NCBI GenBank assembly: GCA_030429565.1
Contig: JAUIFE010000001.1
Coordinates: forward strand, 62,001-126,000
DNA length: 64,000 bases
Source of the DNA: Holophagae bacterium
GTDB lineage: Bacteria > Acidobacteriota > Holophagae > Acanthopleuribacterales > Acanthopleuribacteraceae
Direction: 5' to 3'
The notes below the pieces were generated by a model. That model was not told the origin of the DNA and did not search any database. It saw only the letters and a program-made list of their open reading frames with translations. A program made the position numbers and the translations under genes. Below are positions 39,067 to 46,799 of this stretch, in pieces (the first letter of the stretch is position 1; every line of letters begins with the position of its first letter).

Positions 39067-40071
39067 TTGACCAACAAGCAGAACCAACACTATTACGGCC
39101 TGGTTGGCGATATCGGCGGCACCAACGCCCGCTTCGCCCTGTGGCGCGGCAGGGGCCCGGAAAAGATCAAGATCTTGTCCTGTCGTCAATACCCCACCTT
39201 GGAGGAGGCGATTCAGGTTTACCTGCGCGATATGCTGACCGTCCACGACATCCGTCCCAGCATGGCCGCACTGGCCGTCGCCGGTCCGGTTACCGACGAC
39301 CACGTCAACCTCACCAATCTCGGTTGGAACTTCTCAATTGAGGAGATGCGCCGCGATCTGGGTTTTGAACATTTTGAGGTGTTCAACGATTTCCGCGCGC
39401 TGGCCCTGTCTCTGCCCCACCTGCAAGAAAAGGATCTGTTTAAAGTCGGCCCGGACGAAAACGAACCCGAACGCGCACCCAAACTGGTGTTGGGACCTGG
39501 CACCGGCCTCGGCGTCGCGGGTTTGGTACCCTGCGGTGAAAACTGGATCGCGGTCCCGGGCGAAGGTGGGCACGTCTCCTTTGCACCGGAAAACGAGCAG
39601 GAAGACCGCATTTTGAGTTGGTTTCGGCGCGAGGTCGGCGGCCGAGTCTCCGTCGAACGTCTGATTTGCGGGCCCGGCTTGGAAATGCTTTACCGCGGTA
39701 TGTGTAAGCTGGAAGGCTGGTCGCCGCAATGTCATGACGCGGCTGATATCACGGCGGCGGCACTGGCCAACGCCCCCAACGAACGGATTGTTCTCGACAT
39801 GTTTTGCGGCATGCTGGGCAGCCTTGCCGGCGACTTGGCATTGGTTTACAACGCCTTCGGCGGCGTTTACATCGGCGGCGGCATCATCCCGCGCATGCTT
39901 GACTTTTTTGCCGACAGCTCGTTTCGCCTTCGTTTTGAAGACAAAGGCCGGATGACCCCCCTCACCTCGTCCATGCCGACCTCGGTCATCACCCACCCCA
40001 CGCCCGCGCTCACCGGCGCCATCGCCGCCTTACAACATTTGCCACGCCCCACCACTCCTGGAGGTTTTTAA
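39067..40071 (+). CDS. glk: Glucokinase
   Basis: 334 residues. ATP-dependent phosphorylation of glucose feeding the Entner-Doudoroff route. The phosphate-binding motif is GDIGGTNARFAL, with LGPGTGLGVAG and the active-site GEGGHVSFAP also present. This is the bacterial Glk (E. coli-like) family rather than ROK. The start is TTG at 39067, preceded by GAGGGAG (39052-39058); no ATG is suitable before the nucleotide loop. The stop TAA overlaps the eda ATG. Confidence 0.93.
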   Translation: MTNKQNQHYYGLVGDIGGTNARFALWRGRGPEKIKILSCRQYPTLEEAIQVYLRDMLTVHDIRPSMAALAVAGPVTDDHVNLTNLGWNFSIEEMRRDLGFEHFEVFNDFRALALSLPHLQEKDLFKVGPDENEPERAPKLVLGPGTGLGVAGLVPCGENWIAVPGEGGHVSFAPENEQEDRILSWFRREVGGRVSVERLICGPGLEMLYRGMCKLEGWSPQCHDAADITAAALANAPNERIVLDMFCGMLGSLAGDLALVYNAFGGVYIGGGIIPRMLDFFADSSFRLRFEDKGRMTPLTSSMPTSVITHPTPALTGAIAALQHLPRPTTPGGF

Positions 40072-40712
40072 TGACTACCCCTTTATCAATTGAACAAGTT
40101 GTCCGCATTGCACCTGTTGTGCCGGTCGTCATTCTCGACAAACTCAGCCAAGCGGTTCCCGTTGCGCGCGCCTTGCTGCGCGGTGGTGTCGGCATTATTG
40201 AAATCACCCTGCGCACACCGGTGGCCTTGGATTGTATTAAAGCCGTCCGTGACGAGGTGCCCGAAATGGTTCTCGGTGTCGGCACCATCATGAACCCAGG
40301 CCAACTTGAGGCGGCATTCGACGCCGGCGCCCACTTCGGCGTCTCACCTGGCTCCACCGCCAACTTGCGCGCGGCCGTCAAAGAACGCGGCCTGCCCTTT
40401 CTGTTCGGCGCAATTACGCCCAGCGAAGTCATGACCTTATTAGACGACGGCTTCCAATACCTCAAGTTTTTCCCGGCCGAAGCAAGCGGCGGGCAAACCA
40501 CCCTGGCCTCGTGGCAGAGTCCTTTGGCCGACGCCAAGTTCTGCCCGACCGGCGGTATTGACGTCATTAAAGCCAAGCAGTACCTCAACCTCGCCAACGT
40601 CGTCTGTGTCGGCGGCAGTTGGGTCGCTCCCAAACACGCACTTGAGAACCAGGATTGGATTGTGGTCGAGCACCACGCCGCCCAGGTCATGGCCCTCGCC
40701 GAAGACGGTTAG
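40071..40712 (+). CDS. eda: KDPG aldolase
   Basis: 213 residues. Splits 2-keto-3-deoxy-6-phosphogluconate to pyruvate and glyceraldehyde-3-phosphate. The Schiff-base Lys lies in YLKFFPAEASGG and the acid Glu in IIEITLRTP; GVGTIMNPGQ is also typical. Coupled to glk by a TAATG overlap and closes the operon. Confidence 0.95.
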   Translation: MTTPLSIEQVVRIAPVVPVVILDKLSQAVPVARALLRGGVGIIEITLRTPVALDCIKAVRDEVPEMVLGVGTIMNPGQLEAAFDAGAHFGVSPGSTANLRAAVKERGLPFLFGAITPSEVMTLLDDGFQYLKFFPAEASGGQTTLASWQSPLADAKFCPTGGIDVIKAKQYLNLANVVCVGGSWVAPKHALENQDWIVVEHHAAQVMALAEDG

Positions 40713-40746
40713 TCGCCCGGGCCGGACTCACCCTTCGCAAATCATT

Positions 40747-40776
40747 AAAAGCGGTGTCATTCGACGCCGCTTTTTT
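40747..40776 (+). terminator. Rho-independent terminator of the Entner-Doudoroff operon
   Basis: AAAAGCGGTGTC pairs with GACGCCGCTTTTTT around a short loop, 35 bases after the eda stop. Confidence 0.85.
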
Positions 40777-41031
40777 CTTGCCATCATTATTTATTGATCA
40801 TCTTGGCGACAAATTCGCGACCCCCCCAAAAAAAACCTGTTTCTTACGTGCTTTTTCGTTTTTTCTCCCTAATTTCTCCGCATTCCTAATATATCTTGTC
40901 TCCATCAGGGGTTGCTACTCGGCCACCCCCCTCAAAATCACGTGTCCTGTCCATCTCACGTCCTTTTCCCCGCCGGTTTCAAACCGGCCCGAGGTAGACC
41001 GACCAGCCGTGAACTATTTGTGAAACACCCG
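40777..41031. other. Upstream region of the chaperone-effector pair
   Basis: A pyrimidine-rich, AT-richer stretch without a gene. TAATAT near 40888 could be a -10 box but no -35 stands out. Confidence 0.35.
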
Positions 41032-41043
41032 AAGGAGTCACTG

Positions 41044-41556
41044 ATGTCTCAATCGTCGGAAAACCGTGTCCTCGTTGATCGTTTACTAAAACAAATCGAC
41101 GAACGCATGGGCAGCGGCATCCTGAAGTTGGATGAAAACGGCGTGTGTATGTTGGAAACCGAAGCGAAACAACGCCTCAAAATTGAGGTGCGTGATGACG
41201 AACCCTATTGTTATTTGGCGGCACCACTGACCTTCGCACCAACCCGCCCCGAAGCGCGCATGCGCCTGCTGATACAAGCCTTAAGCGACAATTTCTTCGG
41301 CGCGGAGACACGCAACGCCACGCTCAGTTTGGAGCCAGGCACTGAAATCGTTTACTTGCATTACGCATGCGAACTCGATGAGCTCGACGACATTAAGCTG
41401 GAAAACATCTTCCACAATTTCGCGGCAACTGCCGAAATCGTCAAAAAACGCCTCGAACAAAGCATGTTGGGTCAACAAGCCGAAGCGCCTGCGCCGGCAC
41501 CGACCCCCACCACCGACGGCCCCGCCGGCGGTTTCATGATGGGCTCATTTGTCTAA
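41044..41556 (+). CDS. CesT-like type III secretion chaperone
   Basis: 170 residues, acidic. Residues about 8-145 follow the CesT/Tir chaperone pattern: an N-terminal helix (VDRLLKQIDERMG), LKLDENGVCMLET, LKIEV, CYLAAPLTF, a helix ending LIQALSDNFFG, ATLSLEPGTEIVYLHY and a final DELDDIKLENIFHNF helix. A Pro/Ala linker and a Gly/Met-rich tail follow. Such chaperones bind the N-terminus of one effector in the cytoplasm. AAGGAG (41032-41037) sits six bases before the ATG. A candidate effector gene follows after 66 bases with the same type of ribosome site. No secretion-apparatus genes are in the window. The family call is by pattern only. Confidence 0.65.
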   Translation: MSQSSENRVLVDRLLKQIDERMGSGILKLDENGVCMLETEAKQRLKIEVRDDEPYCYLAAPLTFAPTRPEARMRLLIQALSDNFFGAETRNATLSLEPGTEIVYLHYACELDELDDIKLENIFHNFAATAEIVKKRLEQSMLGQQAEAPAPAPTPTTDGPAGGFMMGSFV

Positions 41557-41622
41557 AGCCCAGCAGCGGCTCGCACCCCGCCGCCGCAACAGCATCTCTA
41601 ATTCATCGAGAAGGAGCCCGCC

Positions 41623-42765
41623 ATGTCAGGTCTGAAAATCACACCCAAAACCACCCCCCTCACCACCACCACGACCTCCAGCAGTGTCAGCAGTTCATCC
41701 ATCAAAAGCGTGGAATCACCCAAGGTAAAATCAAAATCAACGAGCTCCTTGAGCGAACCCAGCAGCACCGGCATTACCAAACTGTCCAAAAGTCAGTCCA
41801 CGGTTCGCAGCTTCGACGACTTCAAAAAACTGCTCAACCAGCAAAAAACCGATGTTTTAAAGAAAATGTCCACCACGCCACACGACAAAGAAGATCCCCA
41901 AGATCCCCTTATGAAAGAGCTCGCCACTGCGAAGAAAAACATCGAACGCGCCCCCGTCCTCTACGAACACTACCGCCTTGGCAACGACATTGCCGGGCCG
42001 CGTATGTTGCACCGCCGCGGTCAGAACGAAACAGAAAATTACCGCACCCTGGCCACGCTTCTCCACAGTATTGAAATGACCTGGGAAGGTGAGGGTGACC
42101 CCACCGACTCCCTGCCCAACCTGTATGCCTTGGACAAAGGACTCTCGGCCGAGAACTACTTGCACACCACCGGTAAAATCTACGATCCGGTCGGCGTTGA
42201 ACACACCTTTAAAGGCAAGTTCGAAGGCAAGGGCGGCCACGACATGCAAAGTAACTTCTCCTGGCTGATGGGTGCCATGCACCGCGGCGAGAAGTTTGAA
42301 TTGGTGGGTCCGGTCACTGAAAAAAGTTTGGAACGCGGCTCCCAAAAAGGCGAAGCATCCGCACTGCTTCGCGAAATCCGCGCCCTCGTCAAAGCCGGTT
42401 ACGAAGTTTCTGAAACCAAAACTTCCGGCGACAACACGATCATTGTTTTGGCGCCAGGCAAGGACTTTGATCCTTCCAAAGTCACCATGCTGACCCTCGG
42501 ACAAAGTGCGCCCATCAGCCTTCCAGATGAAAATGAAAAGCAAGACCTGGAAAAAATGGGCTTACTGGACCGCAAGTTCGATTCGAAGGAACAAAACCTC
42601 GAAATGGGCAAAAAGATGGAGGAACTGGAAACGCTTAGCAAAAAGCGGGAAAACATGAAGAAGAAGTTCAATCACGAAAACGGCGAGAATCTGGACAAAA
42701 TTAAAAGCTGGCAATCTACCACGCAAATCAAAGGTGATACGCCGCTTGGCATGAAATCAACCTAA
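41623..42765 (+). CDS. Candidate type III effector, unidentified
   Basis: 380 residues. Residues 1-65 are almost entirely Ser, Thr, Lys and Pro, without hydrophobic segments: the kind of disordered leader that serves as a type III secretion signal and chaperone-binding region. Residues ~95-290 look globular (YEHYRLGNDIAGPRMLHRRG, FSWLMGAMHRGEKFELVG); I do not recognise the fold. Residues ~300-365 are a highly charged probable coiled coil. The protein is soluble with no Sec signal. It directly follows the chaperone-like gene, with AAGGAG at 41611-41616. The effector role is inferred from position and leader composition. Confidence 0.55.
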   Translation: MSGLKITPKTTPLTTTTTSSSVSSSSIKSVESPKVKSKSTSSLSEPSSTGITKLSKSQSTVRSFDDFKKLLNQQKTDVLKKMSTTPHDKEDPQDPLMKELATAKKNIERAPVLYEHYRLGNDIAGPRMLHRRGQNETENYRTLATLLHSIEMTWEGEGDPTDSLPNLYALDKGLSAENYLHTTGKIYDPVGVEHTFKGKFEGKGGHDMQSNFSWLMGAMHRGEKFELVGPVTEKSLERGSQKGEASALLREIRALVKAGYEVSETKTSGDNTIIVLAPGKDFDPSKVTMLTLGQSAPISLPDENEKQDLEKMGLLDRKFDSKEQNLEMGKKMEELETLSKKRENMKKKFNHENGENLDKIKSWQSTTQIKGDTPLGMKST

Positions 42766-42782
42766 CCGATCCCATGCAAAAC

Positions 42783-42815
42783 CAAGGCGTTTCGAATCAT
42801 TTCGGAACGCCTTCT
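42783..42815 (+). terminator. Hairpin terminator after the effector-like gene
   Basis: AAGGCGTT (42784-42791) pairs with AACGCCTT (42806-42813), extended by imperfect inner pairs and followed by cttcttc. About 20 bases after the stop. Confidence 0.65.
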
Positions 42816-42968
42816 TCACCAAAACAGCGCGCTTCTCGGCGGCGAAATCACACCCTCTTTTGGGCTGCAACATCTCTTAAAACTTCTCGCCGTATTTAAG
42901 CCGAACGCGGCCCATTTCGCAGCAACGTTTGGCGCGATTTCATCGTCCCCAAACGCTCTGTTCAGATT

Positions 42969-43898
42969 TTAGTGGAGGCCGAGCCAGTCAACCGGCTTGA
43001 GATAGTTGTCGTAAAGATCGGCCTCGCGGCTGCCAGGTGTCGGCTGATAATTATATTGCCAGCGCACCAAAGGCGGCAGTGACATCAAAATCGATTCAGT
43101 GCGGCCGCCTGATTGAATACCGAAGAGCGTGCCACGGTCGAACAACAAGTTAAATTCCACGTAACGGCCGCGTCGGTACAGTTGGAAATCGCGCTCAGCT
43201 TCGGTGAAGACGGTGTCGCGGCGCTTTTCGACAATCGGCACATAAGCCGGCAAGAAATGATCGCCAACCGACTGCATTAGGGCAAAACATTGCTCAAAGG
43301 TGCCGTGATTGAGATCGTCGAAAAAGAGGCCGCCGACGCCCCGTGTTTCGTTGCGATGTTTGAGAAAAAAATAACGATCACACCACTCTTTGAACTCTCG
43401 ATAAACCTGCTCACCGTGGCCGTCACAGGCGGCTTTGGCGGTGCGATGCCAGTGATCGACATCCTCGCGATAGGGATAATAAGGCGTGAGGTCAAACCCA
43501 CCGCCAAACCACCAAATCGGCGGCGCGTCGTCGCGGAAGGCGGTAAAAAACCGCACATTCATATGGGTGGTCGGGATGTGGGGGTTTTTGGGGTGAATCA
43601 CCAAACTGACGCCCATCGCGTCAAAGGCACGGCCCGCCAGCTCGGGGCGATGAGCCGTGGCCGAACCCGGCATGTTGTCACCGAACACGCGCGAGAAGTT
43701 GACCCCCGCTTTTTCGAACAGATCGCCGTCGAGCGTGCGCGTACGACCGCCACCGCCCGCCGGCCGTTCCCAAGCGTCTTCCACGAAATGATAGCCGGCG
43801 TCGAGTTCTTCTAAACGCCGACAGATCGCGTCTTGTAACTGGGTAAAGTAGGCCTCAATCGGGGCCAAATCAATGCGGTTGTGGGCCTGCTCACTCAT
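42969..43898 (-). CDS. hemF: Oxygen-dependent coproporphyrinogen III oxidase
   Basis: 309 residues, typical length. Oxidative decarboxylation of coproporphyrinogen III to protoporphyrinogen IX in haem synthesis, requiring O2. Diagnostic stretches: [32 protein letters not shown], and near the C-terminus [21 protein letters not shown] lies six bases ahead of the ATG at 43898. Its presence indicates that the organism can live aerobically. Single gene on the minus strand. Confidence 0.97.
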   Translation of the reverse strand: MSEQAHNRIDLAPIEAYFTQLQDAICRRLEELDAGYHFVEDAWERPAGGGGRTRTLDGDLFEKAGVNFSRVFGDNMPGSATAHRPELAGRAFDAMGVSLVIHPKNPHIPTTHMNVRFFTAFRDDAPPIWWFGGGFDLTPYYPYREDVDHWHRTAKAACDGHGEQVYREFKEWCDRYFFLKHRNETRGVGGLFFDDLNHGTFEQCFALMQSVGDHFLPAYVPIVEKRRDTVFTEAERDFQLYRRGRYVEFNLLFDRGTLFGIQSGGRTESILMSLPPLVRWQYNYQPTPGSREADLYDNYLKPVDWLGLH

Positions 43899-44125
43899 CG
43901 TCCACTCCAGCGGCTTCGCGCAAATTTGGGTTCAAGGCTCGAGGTCTGCGACCATTAGGCGGTCCCGAACCGCGACAACTTTAACGCGTTCACGGCGCGG
44001 TGGGCAAGTACTCAGCGCAGCGGCCGGCGCGACGACACCAACAAGAAAGCCTTGGTCCTAAACGGTTTGTCGGCTAAGATGCGGGTCACAAAAACCGTCG
44101 CCACGACGGGTTGGGAGCAACGGCC

Positions 44126-44515
44126 ATGAAATGGGGTTCAGAGCAAACTTGGTTTCGAATTGCCGCCTTAAGTGGGGCGGCGGCGGTGGCGATCGGCGCC
44201 TTTGGGGCCCATGGCCTCAAGGCCTTATTGACCGAAAACGGCACCACCGCAACCTTTCAGACAGCGGCCGCTTATCATTTAAGTCACACACTGGCGATGT
44301 TGGTCCCGCGCGCACGCCGCGACCAGGCCTTGAGCGCCTGTCACTTTTTTGCGCTCGGCATTGTTTTTTTTAGCGGCAGCCTGTACACCTTGGCGATCAC
44401 CAACCAGCGCTGGTTGGGTGCGGTCGCTCCGATTGGCGGCACCGCCTTCATTTTGGGTTGGTTGTGGCTGGCAAAAAGTGCCGGCAACCCGCCCACCGGG
44501 CAGAAAATTGAGTAA
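44126..44515 (+). CDS. DUF423 family membrane protein
   Basis: 129 residues with four hydrophobic segments. IAALSGAAAVAIGAFGAHGLK and AAAYHLSHTLA are typical of the DUF423/YgdD family of small inner-membrane proteins of unknown function. The ATG at 44126 follows GGGAG (44113-44117). Monocistronic, divergent from hemF. Confidence 0.85.
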   Translation: MKWGSEQTWFRIAALSGAAAVAIGAFGAHGLKALLTENGTTATFQTAAAYHLSHTLAMLVPRARRDQALSACHFFALGIVFFSGSLYTLAITNQRWLGAVAPIGGTAFILGWLWLAKSAGNPPTGQKIE

Positions 44516-44840
44516 ACAGCGAAAAGAAAGGCTTTAACCGTTCTGGCGCTCAAGCCTTGGCGAAGGATGCCGATCACCTGAGATAACTGGGTTCTGAAGG
44601 TGATTTTCAAAAAAGGCGCCGCTGCATCGGCGCTGGACCTGTCTTAATGCATTTTTAGCGGGCTGAGATGATTTTAAGTGGTTCTTTTCGCCATCGTTTC
44701 TTTAATTTTATGGCTCAATCACCCCGGCTTAGGCTAAAATACAGAAGATTTCATTCATTAACCCAAAGTTGTGCGTTCGGTTATGCAACCTTGTTGTACC
44801 CATCGCCATGAGTCTCATTAGAAAGGATTACCCGTTCTGC
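44516..44840. other. Gene-free stretch with hairpin, upstream of REC-GGDEF-EAL gene
   Basis: GCGCCG (44616-44621) and CGGCGC (44628-44633) form a compact hairpin without a U-run, possibly ending the DUF423 transcript. TAAAAT at 44735-44740 is a candidate -10 box for the downstream gene; the -35 is not clear. Confidence 0.45.
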
Positions 44841-46748
44841 ATGAAACCCAATAACCGAATTCTGGTCGTCGACGACAACATCTCCATTCACCGAGATTTC
44901 AAAAAAGTCTTGAGCAACCCTCGTGCGGAAGAAAAGCGCAAGCTGGCCCAAATCGAGAAAGGACTGTTCCAGGACGAGCCAGAGGAAGAGGACGAAAACT
45001 CCCTACTCGAGTACCAAAACTATTTGGTCGATTCGGCATTCCAGGGTGAAGAAGCACTGCAGATGGTGATCAAAGCCCACGAGGAAGGTCGAGGCTACGC
45101 CATGATTTTCATGGATGTCCGCATGCCGCCCGGCTGGGACGGCATCGAGACCATCGCCCGCATCTGGGAGCGTTATCCCGACATCGAGATGGTCATTTGT
45201 ACCGCCTACTCCGATTACTCTTGGGAAAAGATTTTGGCGCAATTGGGCACCACCGACCGCTTGCTCTTTTTGCGCAAGCCGTTCGACACCACCGCCGTTA
45301 AGCAGATGGCATTGTCCCAAACACGCAAGTGGAACCTGTCTCAACAAGCGCAGCGCTACGTGCGCCAGCTCGAAAGTGAAATCAAAGAGCGCAAACGCAG
45401 CGAAGAACGCCTGCATTATTTAGCGCACCACGACAGCTTAACCAATCTCGCCAACCGCACCCAGTTTTACGAGAACTTGGTCCAGTCGCTCAGCGTTGCC
45501 CGCGAAAGCAAAACCAAGTTGGCCTTATTTTTTGTCGACCTCGACCGCTTTAAAGAGATTAACGACACGCTCGGGTACCACAACGGCGACCTGATCCTCA
45601 AACAAATCGCCCAACGCCTGCGCAAGGTCATCGGCGAAACCGGCTTGGTCGCACGCTTCGGCGGCGATGAATTCGCCGTGCTGATTCATTCCGTCAACGC
45701 CAACGAGGACGCCGCTTTCTTGGCGACCCGCATCCACGACGTTTTGGAACCCAACTTCAACTTAGAAGACCTACAGTTGGAAGTTCGCGCCAGTATCGGC
45801 ATCGTGTTGTTCCCCGATCACGGCGAAGACGCCGACACCCTCATGCGCCGCGCCGATATGATGATGTCCGTCGCCAAAAAGTCAGACCCTGGCTACACCT
45901 TCTACGATCCCAAGTTTGACCACTACAGCCCCCGCCGTCTCATGCTTTTGGGCGAATTGCGCCGCGCCATTAACAACAACGATTTGTGCCTTTACTACCA
46001 GCCCAAAATATCGTTTGAGACCGGCTACATTATCGGCTGCGAAGCCTTGGTGCGCTGGCACCACCCAAAAATCGGCCGTATCTTCCCCGACGAATTCGTG
46101 CCCCTAGCCGAGCGCTCCGGCTTAATTAAACCGCTCTCGATGTGGGTCCTTAAAGAAGCCCCGCGCCAGTGGGAACAGTGGCACAAGCAAGGTATCGATC
46201 TCTCGATCTCGGTTAACCTCTCCGTCCGCGATCTGTTCGATTCCCAGATCCCCGAGAAAATCGCCAAAATTCTCGACCAGCACCATATGCCGCCGGAAAT
46301 GTTGATCTTAGAAATCACCGAAAGCGCCATGATGGAAGACCCACAGCAGGCGCGCAGTATTCTCTCGCGCCTCAACGACATGGGCATCAAACTCGCCATC
46401 GACGACTTTGGGACCGGCTACTCCTCGTTGGCGTACCTGAAAAACCTGCCCGTCGACGAAATCAAGATCGACAAAAGTTTTGTGATGGAGCTCGATACCG
46501 ACGAGGACGACGCCACCATCGTCAAGTCCACGATTGATTTGGGTCACACACTTGGTTTGAGTGTGACCGCCGAAGGCGTCGAAAAAAGCGAGGGCTGGGA
46601 TATTCTCCAGCAACTTGGCTGCGACTTCGCCCAGGGTTATTACATGGGTCGCCCCCTACCGGTTAACGAAATCAGCAAATGGTTCGAGGAATCGAACTGG
46701 GGCATGCGCGCCCATGCCGAGGGACTCAAGGACAGTGGCGGCCAATAA
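44841..46748 (+). CDS. Response regulator with GGDEF and EAL domains
   Basis: 635 residues. An N-terminal receiver domain (ILVVDDN; phospho-acceptor Asp92 in MIFMDVRMP; Lys146) carries an unusual acidic, charged insert at about 25-58. A short coiled coil (165-190) leads to a GGDEF domain with intact RFGGDEFAV (274-278) and an EAL domain with intact CEALVRWHHP (EAL 401-403) plus DDFGTGYSSL. Both c-di-GMP synthesis and hydrolysis sites look active, so it could be bifunctional, controlled by phosphorylation. No histidine kinase is adjacent. The ATG at 44841 follows AAAGGA by 13 bases; an ATG at 44808 is an alternative. Confidence 0.92.
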   Translation: MKPNNRILVVDDNISIHRDFKKVLSNPRAEEKRKLAQIEKGLFQDEPEEEDENSLLEYQNYLVDSAFQGEEALQMVIKAHEEGRGYAMIFMDVRMPPGWDGIETIARIWERYPDIEMVICTAYSDYSWEKILAQLGTTDRLLFLRKPFDTTAVKQMALSQTRKWNLSQQAQRYVRQLESEIKERKRSEERLHYLAHHDSLTNLANRTQFYENLVQSLSVARESKTKLALFFVDLDRFKEINDTLGYHNGDLILKQIAQRLRKVIGETGLVARFGGDEFAVLIHSVNANEDAAFLATRIHDVLEPNFNLEDLQLEVRASIGIVLFPDHGEDADTLMRRADMMMSVAKKSDPGYTFYDPKFDHYSPRRLMLLGELRRAINNNDLCLYYQPKISFETGYIIGCEALVRWHHPKIGRIFPDEFVPLAERSGLIKPLSMWVLKEAPRQWEQWHKQGIDLSISVNLSVRDLFDSQIPEKIAKILDQHHMPPEMLILEITESAMMEDPQQARSILSRLNDMGIKLAIDDFGTGYSSLAYLKNLPVDEIKIDKSFVMELDTDEDDATIVKSTIDLGHTLGLSVTAEGVEKSEGWDILQQLGCDFAQGYYMGRPLPVNEISKWFEESNWGMRAHAEGLKDSGGQ

Positions 46749-46773
46749 GCCGCCGCTTTCATGTCTACCAAAC

Positions 46774-46793
46774 CAGGCCGGCGAACCGGCCCC
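46774..46793. terminator. Hairpin between convergent genes
   Basis: GGCCGG-CGAA-CCGGCC (46776-46791) lies between two convergent stop codons. It has no U-run, so its efficiency is uncertain. Confidence 0.45.
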
Positions 46794-46799
46794 GACCGT

